DNA of 50,338 nt from an uncultured Spirochaetales bacterium (GTDB lineage Bacteria; Spirochaetota; Spirochaetia; Sphaerochaetales; Sphaerochaetaceae). Below are positions 43,267 to 50,338 of the stretch, in pieces; positions within the stretch are counted from its first letter, which is position 1; each line of letters opens with the position of its first letter. The DNA is taken from assembly GCA_949292445.1 (NCBI GenBank), contig CASEZU010000127.1, positions 1 to 50,338 of the forward strand. Direction: 5' to 3'. The translations under genes and the position numbers were made by a program. The notes under the pieces are model-generated. The model searched no databases, was not told where the DNA came from, and saw only the letters and a list, made by a program, of their open reading frames with translations.

Positions 43267-44052
43267 ATGGAGATGAAAGATTTTTCCCTCGAAGGAAAGG
43301 TCGCATGGGTAACCGGTGCATCTTACGGAATCGGATTCGCTATCGCAACCGCTTTCCACAAGGCTGGAGCTGCGATCGCATTCAATGATATCAATCAGGA
43401 GCTGGTTGACAAGGGACTCGCTTCCTACAAGGAAGAGGGAATCGATGCCAAGGGATATGTATGCGACGTGACTGATGAGGCTCAGGTACAGGCGACTACA
43501 GAGCAGATCATCAAGGACTTCGGAAAGATCGATATCCTCGTCAATAATGCGGGCATTATCAAGAGAATCCCGATGATCGAGATGAGCGCTGCAGATTTCC
43601 GCAAGGTCATCGACATCGATCTCAACGGCCCGTTCATCGTCTCAAAGGCTGTCATTCCCGGAATGATCAAGCAGGGACATGGAAAGATCATCAACATCTG
43701 CTCCATGATGTCCGAGCTGGGAAGAGAGACAGTGAGCGCATATGCTGCTGCAAAGGGCGGACTCAAGATGCTCACAAGGAACATCGCTTCCGAGTATGGC
43801 GAGTTCAACATCCAGTGCAATGGCATCGGGCCGGGATACATCGAGACACCTCAGACAGCACCTCTCAGAGTTCCCGGAAATCCGTTCAACGAGTTCATTC
43901 TTGCAAAGACACCTGCGCACAGATGGGGAAAGACATCTGATCTTCAGGGACCTGCAGTGTTCCTCGCATCAGACGCATCCAACTTCGTCAACGGTCATGT
44001 GCTCTATGTCGATGGCGGTATTCTCGCTTATATCGGCAAGCAGCCGCAGTAA
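43267..44052 (+). CDS. SDR-family dehydrogenase, gluconate 5-dehydrogenase-like
   Basis: NAD(P)-dependent short-chain dehydrogenase, 261 residues. Rossmann motif TGASYGIG near residue 17, NNAG near 95, catalytic Ser in NICSMMS near 147, and Tyr-x3-Lys in SAYAAAKGG near 160. The tail ending ILAYIGKQ and overall form fit the gluconate 5-dehydrogenase (IdnO/KduD) group, which reduces 5-ketogluconate or 2-keto-3-deoxy sugar acids. AGGAGG lies six bases before the ATG. Single-gene unit with its own terminator; no other uronate genes nearby. Confidence 0.88.
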   Translation: MEMKDFSLEGKVAWVTGASYGIGFAIATAFHKAGAAIAFNDINQELVDKGLASYKEEGIDAKGYVCDVTDEAQVQATTEQIIKDFGKIDILVNNAGIIKRIPMIEMSAADFRKVIDIDLNGPFIVSKAVIPGMIKQGHGKIINICSMMSELGRETVSAYAAAKGGLKMLTRNIASEYGEFNIQCNGIGPGYIETPQTAPLRVPGNPFNEFILAKTPAHRWGKTSDLQGPAVFLASDASNFVNGHVLYVDGGILAYIGKQPQ

Positions 44053-44071
44053 GGAATCAGGTTTTCAGGAA

Positions 44072-44097
44072 AGCCAGGGTGTCTCCCTGGCTTTTTT
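44072..44097 (+). terminator. SDR gene terminator
   Basis: Perfect stem AGCCAGGG / CCCTGGCT with a 5-base loop and TTTTT, 19 bases after the stop. Confidence 0.9.
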
Positions 44098-44122
44098 CTG
44101 ACCGCCTGGCCGGGGGAGGAAT

Positions 44123-45610
44123 ATGAGACTCGCGGTTCTTCTGCTATCATTGCTGTCTCTTTTCTCATGCGTGGCTGAGGATGATGGTGTCCTGTCGGTT
44201 GCGACAGCGCAGGAACCGACGACACAGGATGTAATGGTCAATGCCTCTGTCTCGGGAAGGAACATCCTTGTCGGCAATGTCTATGAGAGGCTCTTCGGCA
44301 TCGATGAGGATGGCGGCATTATCCCTCTGCTTGCAGAAGATTACACGCTCTCTGAGGATTCCAGAGAGCTCTCAGTTTCCCTGAGAGACGGCGTTATGTT
44401 CCATGATGGAAGCAGGCTGGACACGGGCGATGCCGTCGCCTCTCTCAACAGGTGGCTTTCCGTATATGCCAATGCCAGGGCAATGGTCGGCAGCTCACGT
44501 TTTCATGAGGAAGACGGGCGTGCCGTCATAAAATCCGAATCACCGATAGCACTCCTGCCATTGATGCTGGCCTCATCTCCGCAGGCTGCGGTGATCGTAC
44601 CCTCCGAGTCTCTTGCCGGCCTGGGCGATGGGGAAATACTCTCCGGTGCGCCGGGAACAGGTCCGTATACGCTTTCGGAGTGGGCGCAGGGCTCCCATAT
44701 AATGCTTGATGCCTTTGATGGTTACTGGGGAGAACCGCCTGAGATTGATCGTATCAGATACAGTTTTGTGCCGGATCCTGTGACGAGAAGGCTGGGGCTT
44801 GAGAGCGGACAGTATGATTTCATTGATATGGTTATCTCAGATGATATTCCGGCATTGTCAGAACATGACGGGATCAGGCTTCTCCAGGGCGGAGAGACGG
44901 GGTCGATAGTCATAATGCTGAACAAGAGGGAAGGAATAGCCTGTGATATCTCTTTCCGCAGGGCTGTTTCCCTGCTGACGGACCGCGATGCCATCATGAA
45001 GGCCTGTTATGGCGATTATGGATACTCCGTTCACTCTGATTATATGGACAGCGGTATCTGGAGCGTCGATTCCTCTCTTGATCCATATGGCTTGGAGGAT
45101 GATGAGAGAGGGGCTGAGCTTCTGTCTGAGTCATCCTATGACGGAGAGCCTGTGAGAATCCTCGTCTCGAACCTCTCCGATCTCGACAAGATAGCCATAA
45201 CCCTTTCATCTGAGCTTGAAAAGGCGGGGATTAGGACTGAGCTCACTGTCCTGGACTGGGCTGCCTTCATGGAGAGGAGGAAGGATCCCTCGGCCTGGGA
45301 TATCTATGTCTCGGCTGCATCAAGGGTGCTTCTGCCTGTCGAGAAAGGATATCTCAATGCGGCAGGGCCCGGAGGTTTTGATGATCCTGAGGCAGGCAGC
45401 AAAGTATCTGCGCTGATGGAGGCGAGTTCTCTGGAAGAAGCCCGTGATATCTGGAAGGATGCCCAGCTGAGCCTCTGGGAATACGTCCCCGTGATAATCC
45501 CCGGGCATTATTCGACAATCTATGCATCGTCTGCGTCACTTGATGGGATAGACTTTTCAGACGGTTATCATTTCCGCAGTGCACACCTAGTACAGCCTGG
45601 TGGGCAGTAA
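44123..45610 (+). CDS. ABC peptide-type solute-binding lipoprotein (family 5)
   Basis: Substrate-binding protein of the Dpp/Opp class, 495 residues. Signal peptide with a spirochaete-type lipobox (LLSLFSC, Cys16), which would be lipidated by Lgt. Family-5 motifs: NVYERLFGIDEDGGIIPLLAEDY near residue 50, GTGPYTLSEW near 180, and FRRAVSLLTDRDAI near 280. The ribosome site is GGAGGAA. First gene of an operon with two permeases; no ATPase follows. Ligand could be peptide, nickel or oligosaccharide; not told from sequence. Confidence 0.9.
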   Translation: MRLAVLLLSLLSLFSCVAEDDGVLSVATAQEPTTQDVMVNASVSGRNILVGNVYERLFGIDEDGGIIPLLAEDYTLSEDSRELSVSLRDGVMFHDGSRLDTGDAVASLNRWLSVYANARAMVGSSRFHEEDGRAVIKSESPIALLPLMLASSPQAAVIVPSESLAGLGDGEILSGAPGTGPYTLSEWAQGSHIMLDAFDGYWGEPPEIDRIRYSFVPDPVTRRLGLESGQYDFIDMVISDDIPALSEHDGIRLLQGGETGSIVIMLNKREGIACDISFRRAVSLLTDRDAIMKACYGDYGYSVHSDYMDSGIWSVDSSLDPYGLEDDERGAELLSESSYDGEPVRILVSNLSDLDKIAITLSSELEKAGIRTELTVLDWAAFMERRKDPSAWDIYVSAASRVLLPVEKGYLNAAGPGGFDDPEAGSKVSALMEASSLEEARDIWKDAQLSLWEYVPVIIPGHYSTIYASSASLDGIDFSDGYHFRSAHLVQPGGQ

Positions 45611-45616
45611 TATAAT
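45611..45616 (+). promoter_or_regulatory. possible internal -10 before the permease
   Basis: TATAAT directly after the binding-protein stop, nine bases before the GTG at 45626. A GTG leaderless start would be unusual, so this may be chance. Confidence 0.25.
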
Positions 45617-45625
45617 ACTCACTCA

Positions 45626-46564
45626 GTGGAATGGATTTGGAAAAGGATTTTGACCGTACCTCTGACGATGCTCATCGTCTCTTTCCTTGTGTTCACCTGC
45701 ATCTCGTTTTCCTCTGGTGACAGCTCAGCATATATCCTTTCTGAGGATGCCGCTGCTGAGGATGTCGCCGCATACAGGGAGGCTGCAGGCCTGACGAGGC
45801 CATTCGGAGAGCGTTATCTGGACTTTCTCATAGCATTTGCCACTCTCGACTGGGGGATGTCGGCCGGCGGTGCTGATATAACCGGTATCATAGCAGCGCG
45901 CCTTCCAGTCACGCTGATGATATCCTTCCTGGCTCTGCTTATGTCCCTCATGATAGCGGTCCCGGTCTCGTATTTTACGCTGCGCGAAGGGACAGTGAGG
46001 AGCGCGCTTGCTACAGCCTGGTCGGCTGCGGTTTCCGCGTCCCCTGTATTTCTCACAGCCATATTCCTCGTGCTGTCTCTTGCAGCTTACCTCGGCCTGT
46101 TCCCTGTGGCCGGCTATGTTCCCATTTCCGCCGGCATAGGGCCCTGGTTCGGCTCCCTCTTCCTTCCATCCCTCTCGCTGGCTTTCCTTCATTCCTCTCT
46201 TTTCATACTGATGTTCCGCAGGGCGCTGAGGGAGAACATGAGAAAGCCATATGCCGTGGCCGCAGAAGCCCGGGGGATGAGCTACATGCGTATTGCCGCA
46301 TGCTCAGCCACAAAACCTGCGCTGCCGCTTCTCATCACGCTGGCAGGGGAGTCCGCTGCAGCTTTCCTCGGGGGGTCGGCTGCTGTCGAGACGGTGTTTG
46401 CCCTCCCCGGGCTGGGCTCGCTTCTTGTATCCGCCGCGCTCGGAAGGGATGCGCGTCTTGCCGGAATACTGATACTGCTCGTGGCGCTTTTTGTGTCTGT
46501 TTCCTCTCTTGCCGCTGAGACAGTCTCCCATTTCCTCGATCCGAGAAACAGGAGGAGCGGATGA
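45626..46564 (+). CDS. ABC transporter permease, DppB type
   Basis: 312 residues with six hydrophobic helices, the inner-membrane channel of an Opp/Dpp importer. The EAA loop that touches the ATPase reads RRALRENMRKPYAVAAEARGMSY near residue 195, with the conserved Gly present. The N-terminus has the class-typical RILTVPLTMLIVSFLVFTCISF. GTG start 15 bases after the binding-protein stop, with no ribosome site. Its stop overlaps the next permease (ATGA). Confidence 0.92.
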   Translation: MEWIWKRILTVPLTMLIVSFLVFTCISFSSGDSSAYILSEDAAAEDVAAYREAAGLTRPFGERYLDFLIAFATLDWGMSAGGADITGIIAARLPVTLMISFLALLMSLMIAVPVSYFTLREGTVRSALATAWSAAVSASPVFLTAIFLVLSLAAYLGLFPVAGYVPISAGIGPWFGSLFLPSLSLAFLHSSLFILMFRRALRENMRKPYAVAAEARGMSYMRIAACSATKPALPLLITLAGESAAAFLGGSAAVETVFALPGLGSLLVSAALGRDARLAGILILLVALFVSVSSLAAETVSHFLDPRNRRSG

Positions 46565-47394
46565 GAAAATACAGGATAACGGGGATCATGATGCTGGTTT
46601 TTCTGCTGCTTTTCTCCCTTGTCTTCGGCGGGGAAGGTATCGTTGACACCGCTTCAAGACTGCTTCCTCCTTCTGCATCGGATCCTTTTGGTACTGATAC
46701 CCTGGGTCGCAGCCTTCTTGAGAGGACAGCAGGCGGGATCGCTGTATCAGCTGCTGCAGCCTCCATTGCTACTGCAATGTCTCTTGTGTTCGGGCTGCTG
46801 ATGTCCTATCTGTATACCCTGCCGCATTTCCCGCGGGAGATAGTCCTCTCTGCTGCGGATTCAATGAAGGCCGTGCCATCAATAGTCCTCGCCCTCTTTC
46901 TCGCATCGGTATCAGGGCCGGGGCTGCTGAAACTGTCAGCTGCCATATCGCTGTCCCATATGTCTGATATTTCCCGTACAGCATATTCAAGGACGGCTGC
47001 TCTGATGAAGGAGGAATTCATCGAAGCTGAACGATGCATAGGAGCCGGGAGCCTGAGGATATGGCGTATGATGCTGCCTCATATGATGCCGTATCTGGCA
47101 TTTCAGGGAGTTTCCATCTTCCTTTCCGCAGTAATCGCCGAATCAACGCTTTCATATCTGGGCTGCGGCGTTCCCGTACCCCTTCCTTCCCTTGGGTCGA
47201 TACTTGCAGAGGCCAGGCCTGTCATGCTCACAGCGCCGTGGATGGTCGTATTCCCGGCGCTTGCACTCCTTCTTCTCGGGATAGCTCTTGAGCTTCTGGC
47301 GCTCTCATTCTCAGAATTTGATACGTCCTCTGAGGGATCTCATGAGCGTGAGCTTGTCGGCGTATCCGAGATCTCCTCCGATGGGAAGGCCTGA
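46561..47394 (+). CDS. ABC transporter permease, DppC type
   Basis: 277 residues with about six helices. The DppC-class signature SDPFGTDTLGRSLLERTAGGIAVS is near residue 38, and the EAA loop is AALMKEEFIEAERCIGAGS near 145. The start overlaps the partner permease by four bases. The last 84 bases overlap the converging recR gene, so the hydrophilic tail (about 25 residues after the last helix) is encoded on the complement of recR. No ATPase gene is present on either side. Confidence 0.9.
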   Translation: MRKYRITGIMMLVFLLLFSLVFGGEGIVDTASRLLPPSASDPFGTDTLGRSLLERTAGGIAVSAAAASIATAMSLVFGLLMSYLYTLPHFPREIVLSAADSMKAVPSIVLALFLASVSGPGLLKLSAAISLSHMSDISRTAYSRTAALMKEEFIEAERCIGAGSLRIWRMMLPHMMPYLAFQGVSIFLSAVIAESTLSYLGCGVPVPLPSLGSILAEARPVMLTAPWMVVFPALALLLLGIALELLALSFSEFDTSSEGSHERELVGVSEISSDGKA

Positions 47395-47898
47395 AGCAAG
47401 ACGTGTGAGCGTAAGCTCCCTGTCCTTCATCATGTGCCTGATATATAATGCTGTGGTGTCACCTTCCTCCGTCGGATTCGTTGCTATTATTATCTCCTTG
47501 AATCCTCCCTCATCCACGCGTTTCATCAGTTCCGGGAATGAGAGATTGTCCGGGCCGACACCGCCGAGCGGGTTGATGGCTCCTCCCAGAACATGGAAGA
47601 GGCCATTGTATGCCCCGGAGGAGGCGATGGACAGCACGTCCTGCGGCTCTTCCACAATGCAGAGGAGGGATCTGTCCCTTGCCGGATCGGAACAGTATGA
47701 GCAGATATCATGCTCCGTGTAGCAGCCGCAGATGGGGCAGGGATGGATCTTGTCCTTTATGGTCGCTATCGCATCTCCCAGTGCCCTGTTGAAGCTCTCA
47801 TCTGTCTTTATCAGATGATACGAAAGGCGCAGGGCAGATTTCTCCCCCATGCCCGGCAGCTTTTTTATCAGTGACTGCAGCTCTTCGATGGCTTCCAT
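47311..47898 (-). CDS. recR: recombination protein RecR
   Basis: Works with RecF and RecO to load RecA at gaps; forms a tetrameric ring. 195 residues: helix-hairpin-helix region KKLPGMGEKSALRLSYHL near residue 12, zinc finger CPICGC...CSYC near 54-71, and the Toprim domain from 78 (CIVEEPQD). Last gene of dnaX-ebfC-recR; its ATG overlaps the ebfC stop by one base. Overlaps the DppC permease end on the other strand by 84 bases. Confidence 0.96.
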   Translation of the reverse strand: MEAIEELQSLIKKLPGMGEKSALRLSYHLIKTDESFNRALGDAIATIKDKIHPCPICGCYTEHDICSYCSDPARDRSLLCIVEEPQDVLSIASSGAYNGLFHVLGGAINPLGGVGPDNLSFPELMKRVDEGGFKEIIIATNPTEEGDTTALYIRHMMKDRELTLTRLASGLPIGGDLGYADKLTLMRSLRGRIKF

Positions 47899-48212
47899 CA
47901 GGCTTTCCTTTCCAGATTCTGCAGGATATCCCTCGATCTGGCCTCTGTAGCTTCCTTGACTTTTGCCGTGGCATCATTGACTGCGGAGGCGATGAGAACC
48001 TCAAGCGCGCCTTTGTCATTCATTGCCATCGCGCTGTCGGATATCGTTATTTTCTGTACAAGGAACTCTCCGTTGACGGTGGCCTCCACAAGCCCGGCTC
48101 CAGCCGATCCTGTAGCGGTTATCCGCGAAAGTTCTTCCTTAATCGTCTTCATCTGGCTCTGGATCGAGCCCATTGTCTTCATCAGTTCGAACGGGTTCAT
48201 GTTTGGGAACAT
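47898..48212 (-). CDS. YbaB/EbfC nucleoid-associated protein
   Basis: 104-residue DNA-binding dimer conserved between dnaX and recR in most bacteria. Core MNPFELMKTMGSIQSQM and the later TVNGEFLVQKITISD are family-typical. The ATG at 48212 has AGAGG six bases upstream; the Met at 48200 is the usual family start and cannot be excluded. Its 5' end overlaps dnaX by 74 bases. Likely role in nucleoid organisation or regulation is family knowledge. Confidence 0.93.
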   Translation of the reverse strand: MFPNMNPFELMKTMGSIQSQMKTIKEELSRITATGSAGAGLVEATVNGEFLVQKITISDSAMAMNDKGALEVLIASAVNDATAKVKEATEARSRDILQNLERKA

Positions 48213-49890
48213 TGCTTTCCTCTTTCTCCTTGTTTTCCTGTACCGCTGTTTTTATCAGATTGCCGCCGAAAAATGATTTCAGCTCCTTCATCTGGGGAGA
48301 GAAAGAGGCATCCTCCGCTTCCTTCTCCTTCAGCCGGAGCTTTATCACCGGGTTATCTCCCAGCGCAGAGGCAACCGCCTTGCCGATGTTCTTCTCATCA
48401 TTCTTGAGGCTGTTGTAGGCGAGGGGCTTTGAGACTGTGAGCGTGATCACGCCGTCGTGCTCCTCTATCTCCTCGATGCTTGATACATACCTCGCGGCTG
48501 TTGCCCTTCCCATCTTCCTCAGTGCTTCCGCTATGGATCCGAGGTCATCCGGCGTAATGGCATGTTTCTCTTCTTCCTGCTGCGGCTCCGGCTCCTCCGT
48601 GGCGGAGTGTACCTGTACCGGAGGGGCTGCTGCTTCTGCCCTGGAAGAGGTAATCTCATTCTTGGCAGGAACGGGTTTCTCACTCTGTGCGGGAGCCTCG
48701 ATGCGTATGCGCTCTCTCGGAGCTGTGACCACGATGCTCCCTTCTGCTATGCCTTTCTTCATGTCCTCGAGTTTCCCGACAAGTTCCTGCGGTGATACGA
48801 GCGACGGCAATGAGCTCAGGCGGAGTATCATGAGCTCTATCTCGAAGCGCGGGGAGAGTGAATAGCGCACATCCCTGTAGAGATTGAGAAATGCTTTCAG
48901 CGCTGCTTCTGCCTGCTCCTCACTGAGCATTGCTGCGATATCCTCCGGAATATCCGAGAGTGCGGATCCCAGGATGTCCGTGCGCCTGACTCCCGCTTTG
49001 TACAGCATGATCGTGCGGAAGAAATCAGCAGAATCCTTGATGATCTGGTCAGCTGATACTCCGGAACTGAACAGTTCGGATACGGCATTTACAGCTCCTT
49101 CCGTATCCTTTGCCAGAGCTTTCCTCACTATCTCCGTGATAGCGCCGAAGCCGGCTACCGAGAGTTTCTCCCTGATCTTCTCCAGTGTTATATGGCTGCC
49201 TGAAAAAGATGCGACTTGATCAAAGAGTGTGTATGCATCCCTCATTGAGCCGGTTGACTCACGCGCTATCCAGAAGAGGGCATCATCATCGGCTTCTATG
49301 CCGATGTCCTCTGCCGCGCTTCTGAGGCATTTCATGATCAGGTCCTGGCTGATGAGATGGAAGCGGAACTGCTGGCACCTTGATCTTATCGTGGCTGGAA
49401 CCTTCTGCAGTTCGGTGGTTGCGAAGATGAAGATTATGTACTCCGGCGGCTCCTCGATTGTCTTCAGGAGAGCATTGAATGCCGAAGTGGAGAGCATGTG
49501 GACCTCATCAATGATGTATATCTTGTATCTGGACGACTGCGGAGGATACATGACCTCCTCTTTTATCGCCCTTATATCATTGACGCTGGTGTTTGATGCA
49601 CCGTCTATTTCGATCACATCCACCGATTTCCCCTGTGCTATCGCCTGGCAGGAGTCACACTTTCCGCAAGGGTGGGGGGTAGGTCCGCTCTCGCAGTTCA
49701 GGGCCTTTGCAAGCAGCCTCGCGGAACTCGTCTTTCCGACGCCTCTCGGCCCGGAGAAGAGATATGCATGGGCGATCCTTCCTTCCTTGATAGCATTCTC
49801 AAGCGTCGAGACGACGAAGTCCTGTCCTACAAGACGGTCGAAGTCCTGAGGTCTCTTCCTTGTTGCCGTTACTTCATAGGCTGCTGCCAT
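48139..49890 (-). CDS. dnaX: DNA polymerase III subunit gamma/tau
   Basis: Clamp-loader ATPase that also couples the polymerase cores. 583 residues from the ATG at 49890 (MAAAYEVTATRKRP), with GGAGGAA upstream. AAA+ motifs: Walker A GPRGVGKTS near residue 46, zinc module C...CGKCDSC near 64-79, Walker B IIDEVHML near 125, and SRC arginine finger in IRSRCQQF near 175. A Glu/Ala/Pro-rich linker near 420-460 precedes a tau-like C-terminal domain. I saw no obvious slippery run for programmed frameshifting. An upstream extension in frame runs into the SRP RNA and is rejected. Confidence 0.96.
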   Translation of the reverse strand: MAAAYEVTATRKRPQDFDRLVGQDFVVSTLENAIKEGRIAHAYLFSGPRGVGKTSSARLLAKALNCESGPTPHPCGKCDSCQAIAQGKSVDVIEIDGASNTSVNDIRAIKEEVMYPPQSSRYKIYIIDEVHMLSTSAFNALLKTIEEPPEYIIFIFATTELQKVPATIRSRCQQFRFHLISQDLIMKCLRSAAEDIGIEADDDALFWIARESTGSMRDAYTLFDQVASFSGSHITLEKIREKLSVAGFGAITEIVRKALAKDTEGAVNAVSELFSSGVSADQIIKDSADFFRTIMLYKAGVRRTDILGSALSDIPEDIAAMLSEEQAEAALKAFLNLYRDVRYSLSPRFEIELMILRLSSLPSLVSPQELVGKLEDMKKGIAEGSIVVTAPRERIRIEAPAQSEKPVPAKNEITSSRAEAAAPPVQVHSATEEPEPQQEEEKHAITPDDLGSIAEALRKMGRATAARYVSSIEEIEEHDGVITLTVSKPLAYNSLKNDEKNIGKAVASALGDNPVIKLRLKEKEAEDASFSPQMKELKSFFGGNLIKTAVQENKEKEESNVPKHEPVRTDEDNGLDPEPDEDD

Positions 49891-49908
49891 TCTTCCTCCG
49901 GTTGGGAG

Positions 49909-49917
49909 ATTATAGCA
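49909..49917 (-). promoter_or_regulatory. dnaX extended -10 promoter
   Basis: Minus strand TGC-TATAAT, predicted leader of about 12 bases containing the GGAGG ribosome site. Sits about 60 bases after the SRP RNA. Confidence 0.55.
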
Positions 49918-49977
49918 TGAATGCTCTTCTGATGGGTAGGACAGGTGATGGTACAGGCGGATGCCATCTGACAAAAA

Positions 49978-50078
49978 CAGCAGCAAATGGTCCCGGTCTC
50001 ATGCACATTCCGCTTACCGCTGCTGCATCCCTGCCCTGACGGGGTTGGGCGGCGTACATAGCCAGGTATCTGCTGCTG
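49978..50078 (-). ncRNA. ffs: signal recognition particle RNA (4.5S-like)
   Basis: About 101-base long hairpin RNA. The 5' end CAGCAGCA pairs with the 3' end TGCTGCTG, and the following T run (49973-49977) completes a terminator. The tip is the conserved SRP domain IV at 50019-50040: GTCAGG, then GCA-GGGA-TGC, then AGCAGC, with the Ffh-binding sequences on both sides and a GNRA-type GGGA tetraloop instead of the common GGAA. Lies four bases after tRNA-Ser(GGA), so it is cut from the same transcript. Binds Ffh and targets membrane proteins. Confidence 0.88.
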
Positions 50079-50082
50079 AAAA

Positions 50083-50168
50083 CGGAGAGGGGGGGATTCG
50101 AACCCCCGATGGCTTTTGACCATACACGACTTCCAATCGTGCACCTTCGACCACTCGGACACCTCTCC
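50083..50168 (-). tRNA. tRNA-Ser (anticodon GGA)
   Basis: Minus strand acceptor GGAGAGG / CCTCTCC, anticodon loop TTGGAAG in stem CACGA/TCGTG, long class-II variable arm, and T loop TTCGAAT. Reads UCC/UCU. No CCA encoded. 86 bases. Confidence 0.95.
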
Positions 50169-50197
50169 AGAGGCAATTTCGAGATGTTCAATCTCTC

Positions 50198-50285
50198 CGG
50201 AGAGAGAGGGATTCGAACCCTCGGTAATGCAGAGCACTACACCGGATTTCGAGTCCGGCTCCTTCGACCACTCGGACATCTCTCC
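50198..50285 (-). tRNA. tRNA-Ser (anticodon CGA)
   Basis: Minus strand acceptor GGAGAGA / TCTCTCC, anticodon loop CTCGAAA in stem CCGGA/TCCGG, variable arm GTAGTGC-TCT-GCATTAC, T loop TTCGAAT. Reads UCG. 88 bases, 29 bases upstream of the other tRNA-Ser. Confidence 0.95.
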
Positions 50286-50292
50286 ATTGGTA

Positions 50293-50338
50293 CGAGACTA
50301 AGAGGATTCGAACCTCCGACCCTCAGTTCCGCAAACTG
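50293..50338 (-). tRNA. partial tRNA cut by the window end, perhaps tRNA-Arg
   Basis: The 3' half is visible: a probable anticodon loop TTGCGGA, a 5-base variable loop GGGTC, T arm GGAGG-TTCGAAT-CCTCT, and acceptor strand TAGTCTC with discriminator G. The anticodon would be GCG (Arg), but the 5' half is outside the window, so the identity is uncertain. Confidence 0.6.

Noticed and set aside
48139..49890. Programmed frameshift in dnaX
   Set aside because: I saw no A-rich slippery run followed by a stem in the expected region.
49891..49986. N-terminal extension of dnaX to 49986
   Set aside because: It runs into the SRP RNA, while the ATG at 49890 has a strong ribosome site and a family-typical start.
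49869..50279. 136-residue minus frame starting MSEWSKEPDSK
   Set aside because: It is a translation of the two tRNA-Ser genes and the SRP RNA; similar false proteins are common in databases.
1..50338. CRISPR arrays, insertion sequences, prophage or rRNA genes
   Set aside because: No regularly spaced repeats, transposase, integrase, phage or rRNA sequence was seen; the repeated 9-mers are DnaA boxes.

Overview
The window reads as a near-complete chromosomal replication-origin neighbourhood from an anaerobic, gut-type spirochaete, probably close to Sphaerochaeta/Treponema. The reasons are: a dnaA-dnaN-recF-DUF721 block beside gyrB-gyrA and parAB; a cyclophilin-FKBP fusion; a spirochaete-style lipobox in a solute-binding protein; peroxide defence by rubrerythrin plus a PerR-like Fur protein; and a Gram-negative envelope set (Lgt, long YidC). 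The genus is inference; no rRNA is present. Codon usage is balanced (GC near 50%), and I see no insertion sequence, prophage, CRISPR or integron.

Layout. 1-14.2 kb: end of an EamA exporter, a very large GH13 protein, a dicarboxylate/amino-acid-type symporter with a small membrane partner, gpmI, Xaa-Pro aminopeptidase, lgt, a C-terminal processing protease with rsmE, and an orphan sigma54-type AAA+ protein. 14.2-14.6 kb: a gene-free stretch with seven exact DnaA boxes flanking an AT-rich core. 14.6-18.9 kb: a PfkB kinase, a MATE exporter divergent from a MerR regulator with a MerR-type promoter between them, and a perR-rubrerythrin operon behind a Fur box. 19-26.3 kb (minus strand): jag, yidC, rnpA, rpmH, DUF721, recF, dnaN, a second DnaA-box cluster, dnaA. 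26.4-36.3 kb (plus strand): gyrB, gyrA, two parS sites, nfuA (minus), parA, parB, dual immunophilin, radA. 36.3-41.6 kb: TraB-family protein, an unknown protein, pepD, nagA (all minus), a lipid kinase. 41.7-47.4 kb: an (alpha/alpha)6 glycosidase, an SDR dehydrogenase, and a peptide-type ABC transporter with binding protein and two permeases but no ATPase. 47.3-50.3 kb (minus): dnaX-ebfC-recR, an SRP RNA, two tRNA-Ser genes and a cut-off tRNA.

Together the core genes cover initiation (dnaA, dnaN, gyrase), segregation (parABS), repair (recF, recR, radA), membrane insertion (yidC, SRP RNA) and RNase P. Gene direction flips between dnaA and gyrB, so the origin probably lies there.

The two most notable signals are: (1) at about ten transcription-unit starts, including dnaA, parA, lgt and nagA, a good -10 box (sometimes with a -35 at 17 bp) ends only 6-9 bases before the start codon and there is no Shine-Dalgarno sequence, which predicts leaderless mRNAs; (2) two separate DnaA-box clusters about 10 kb apart.
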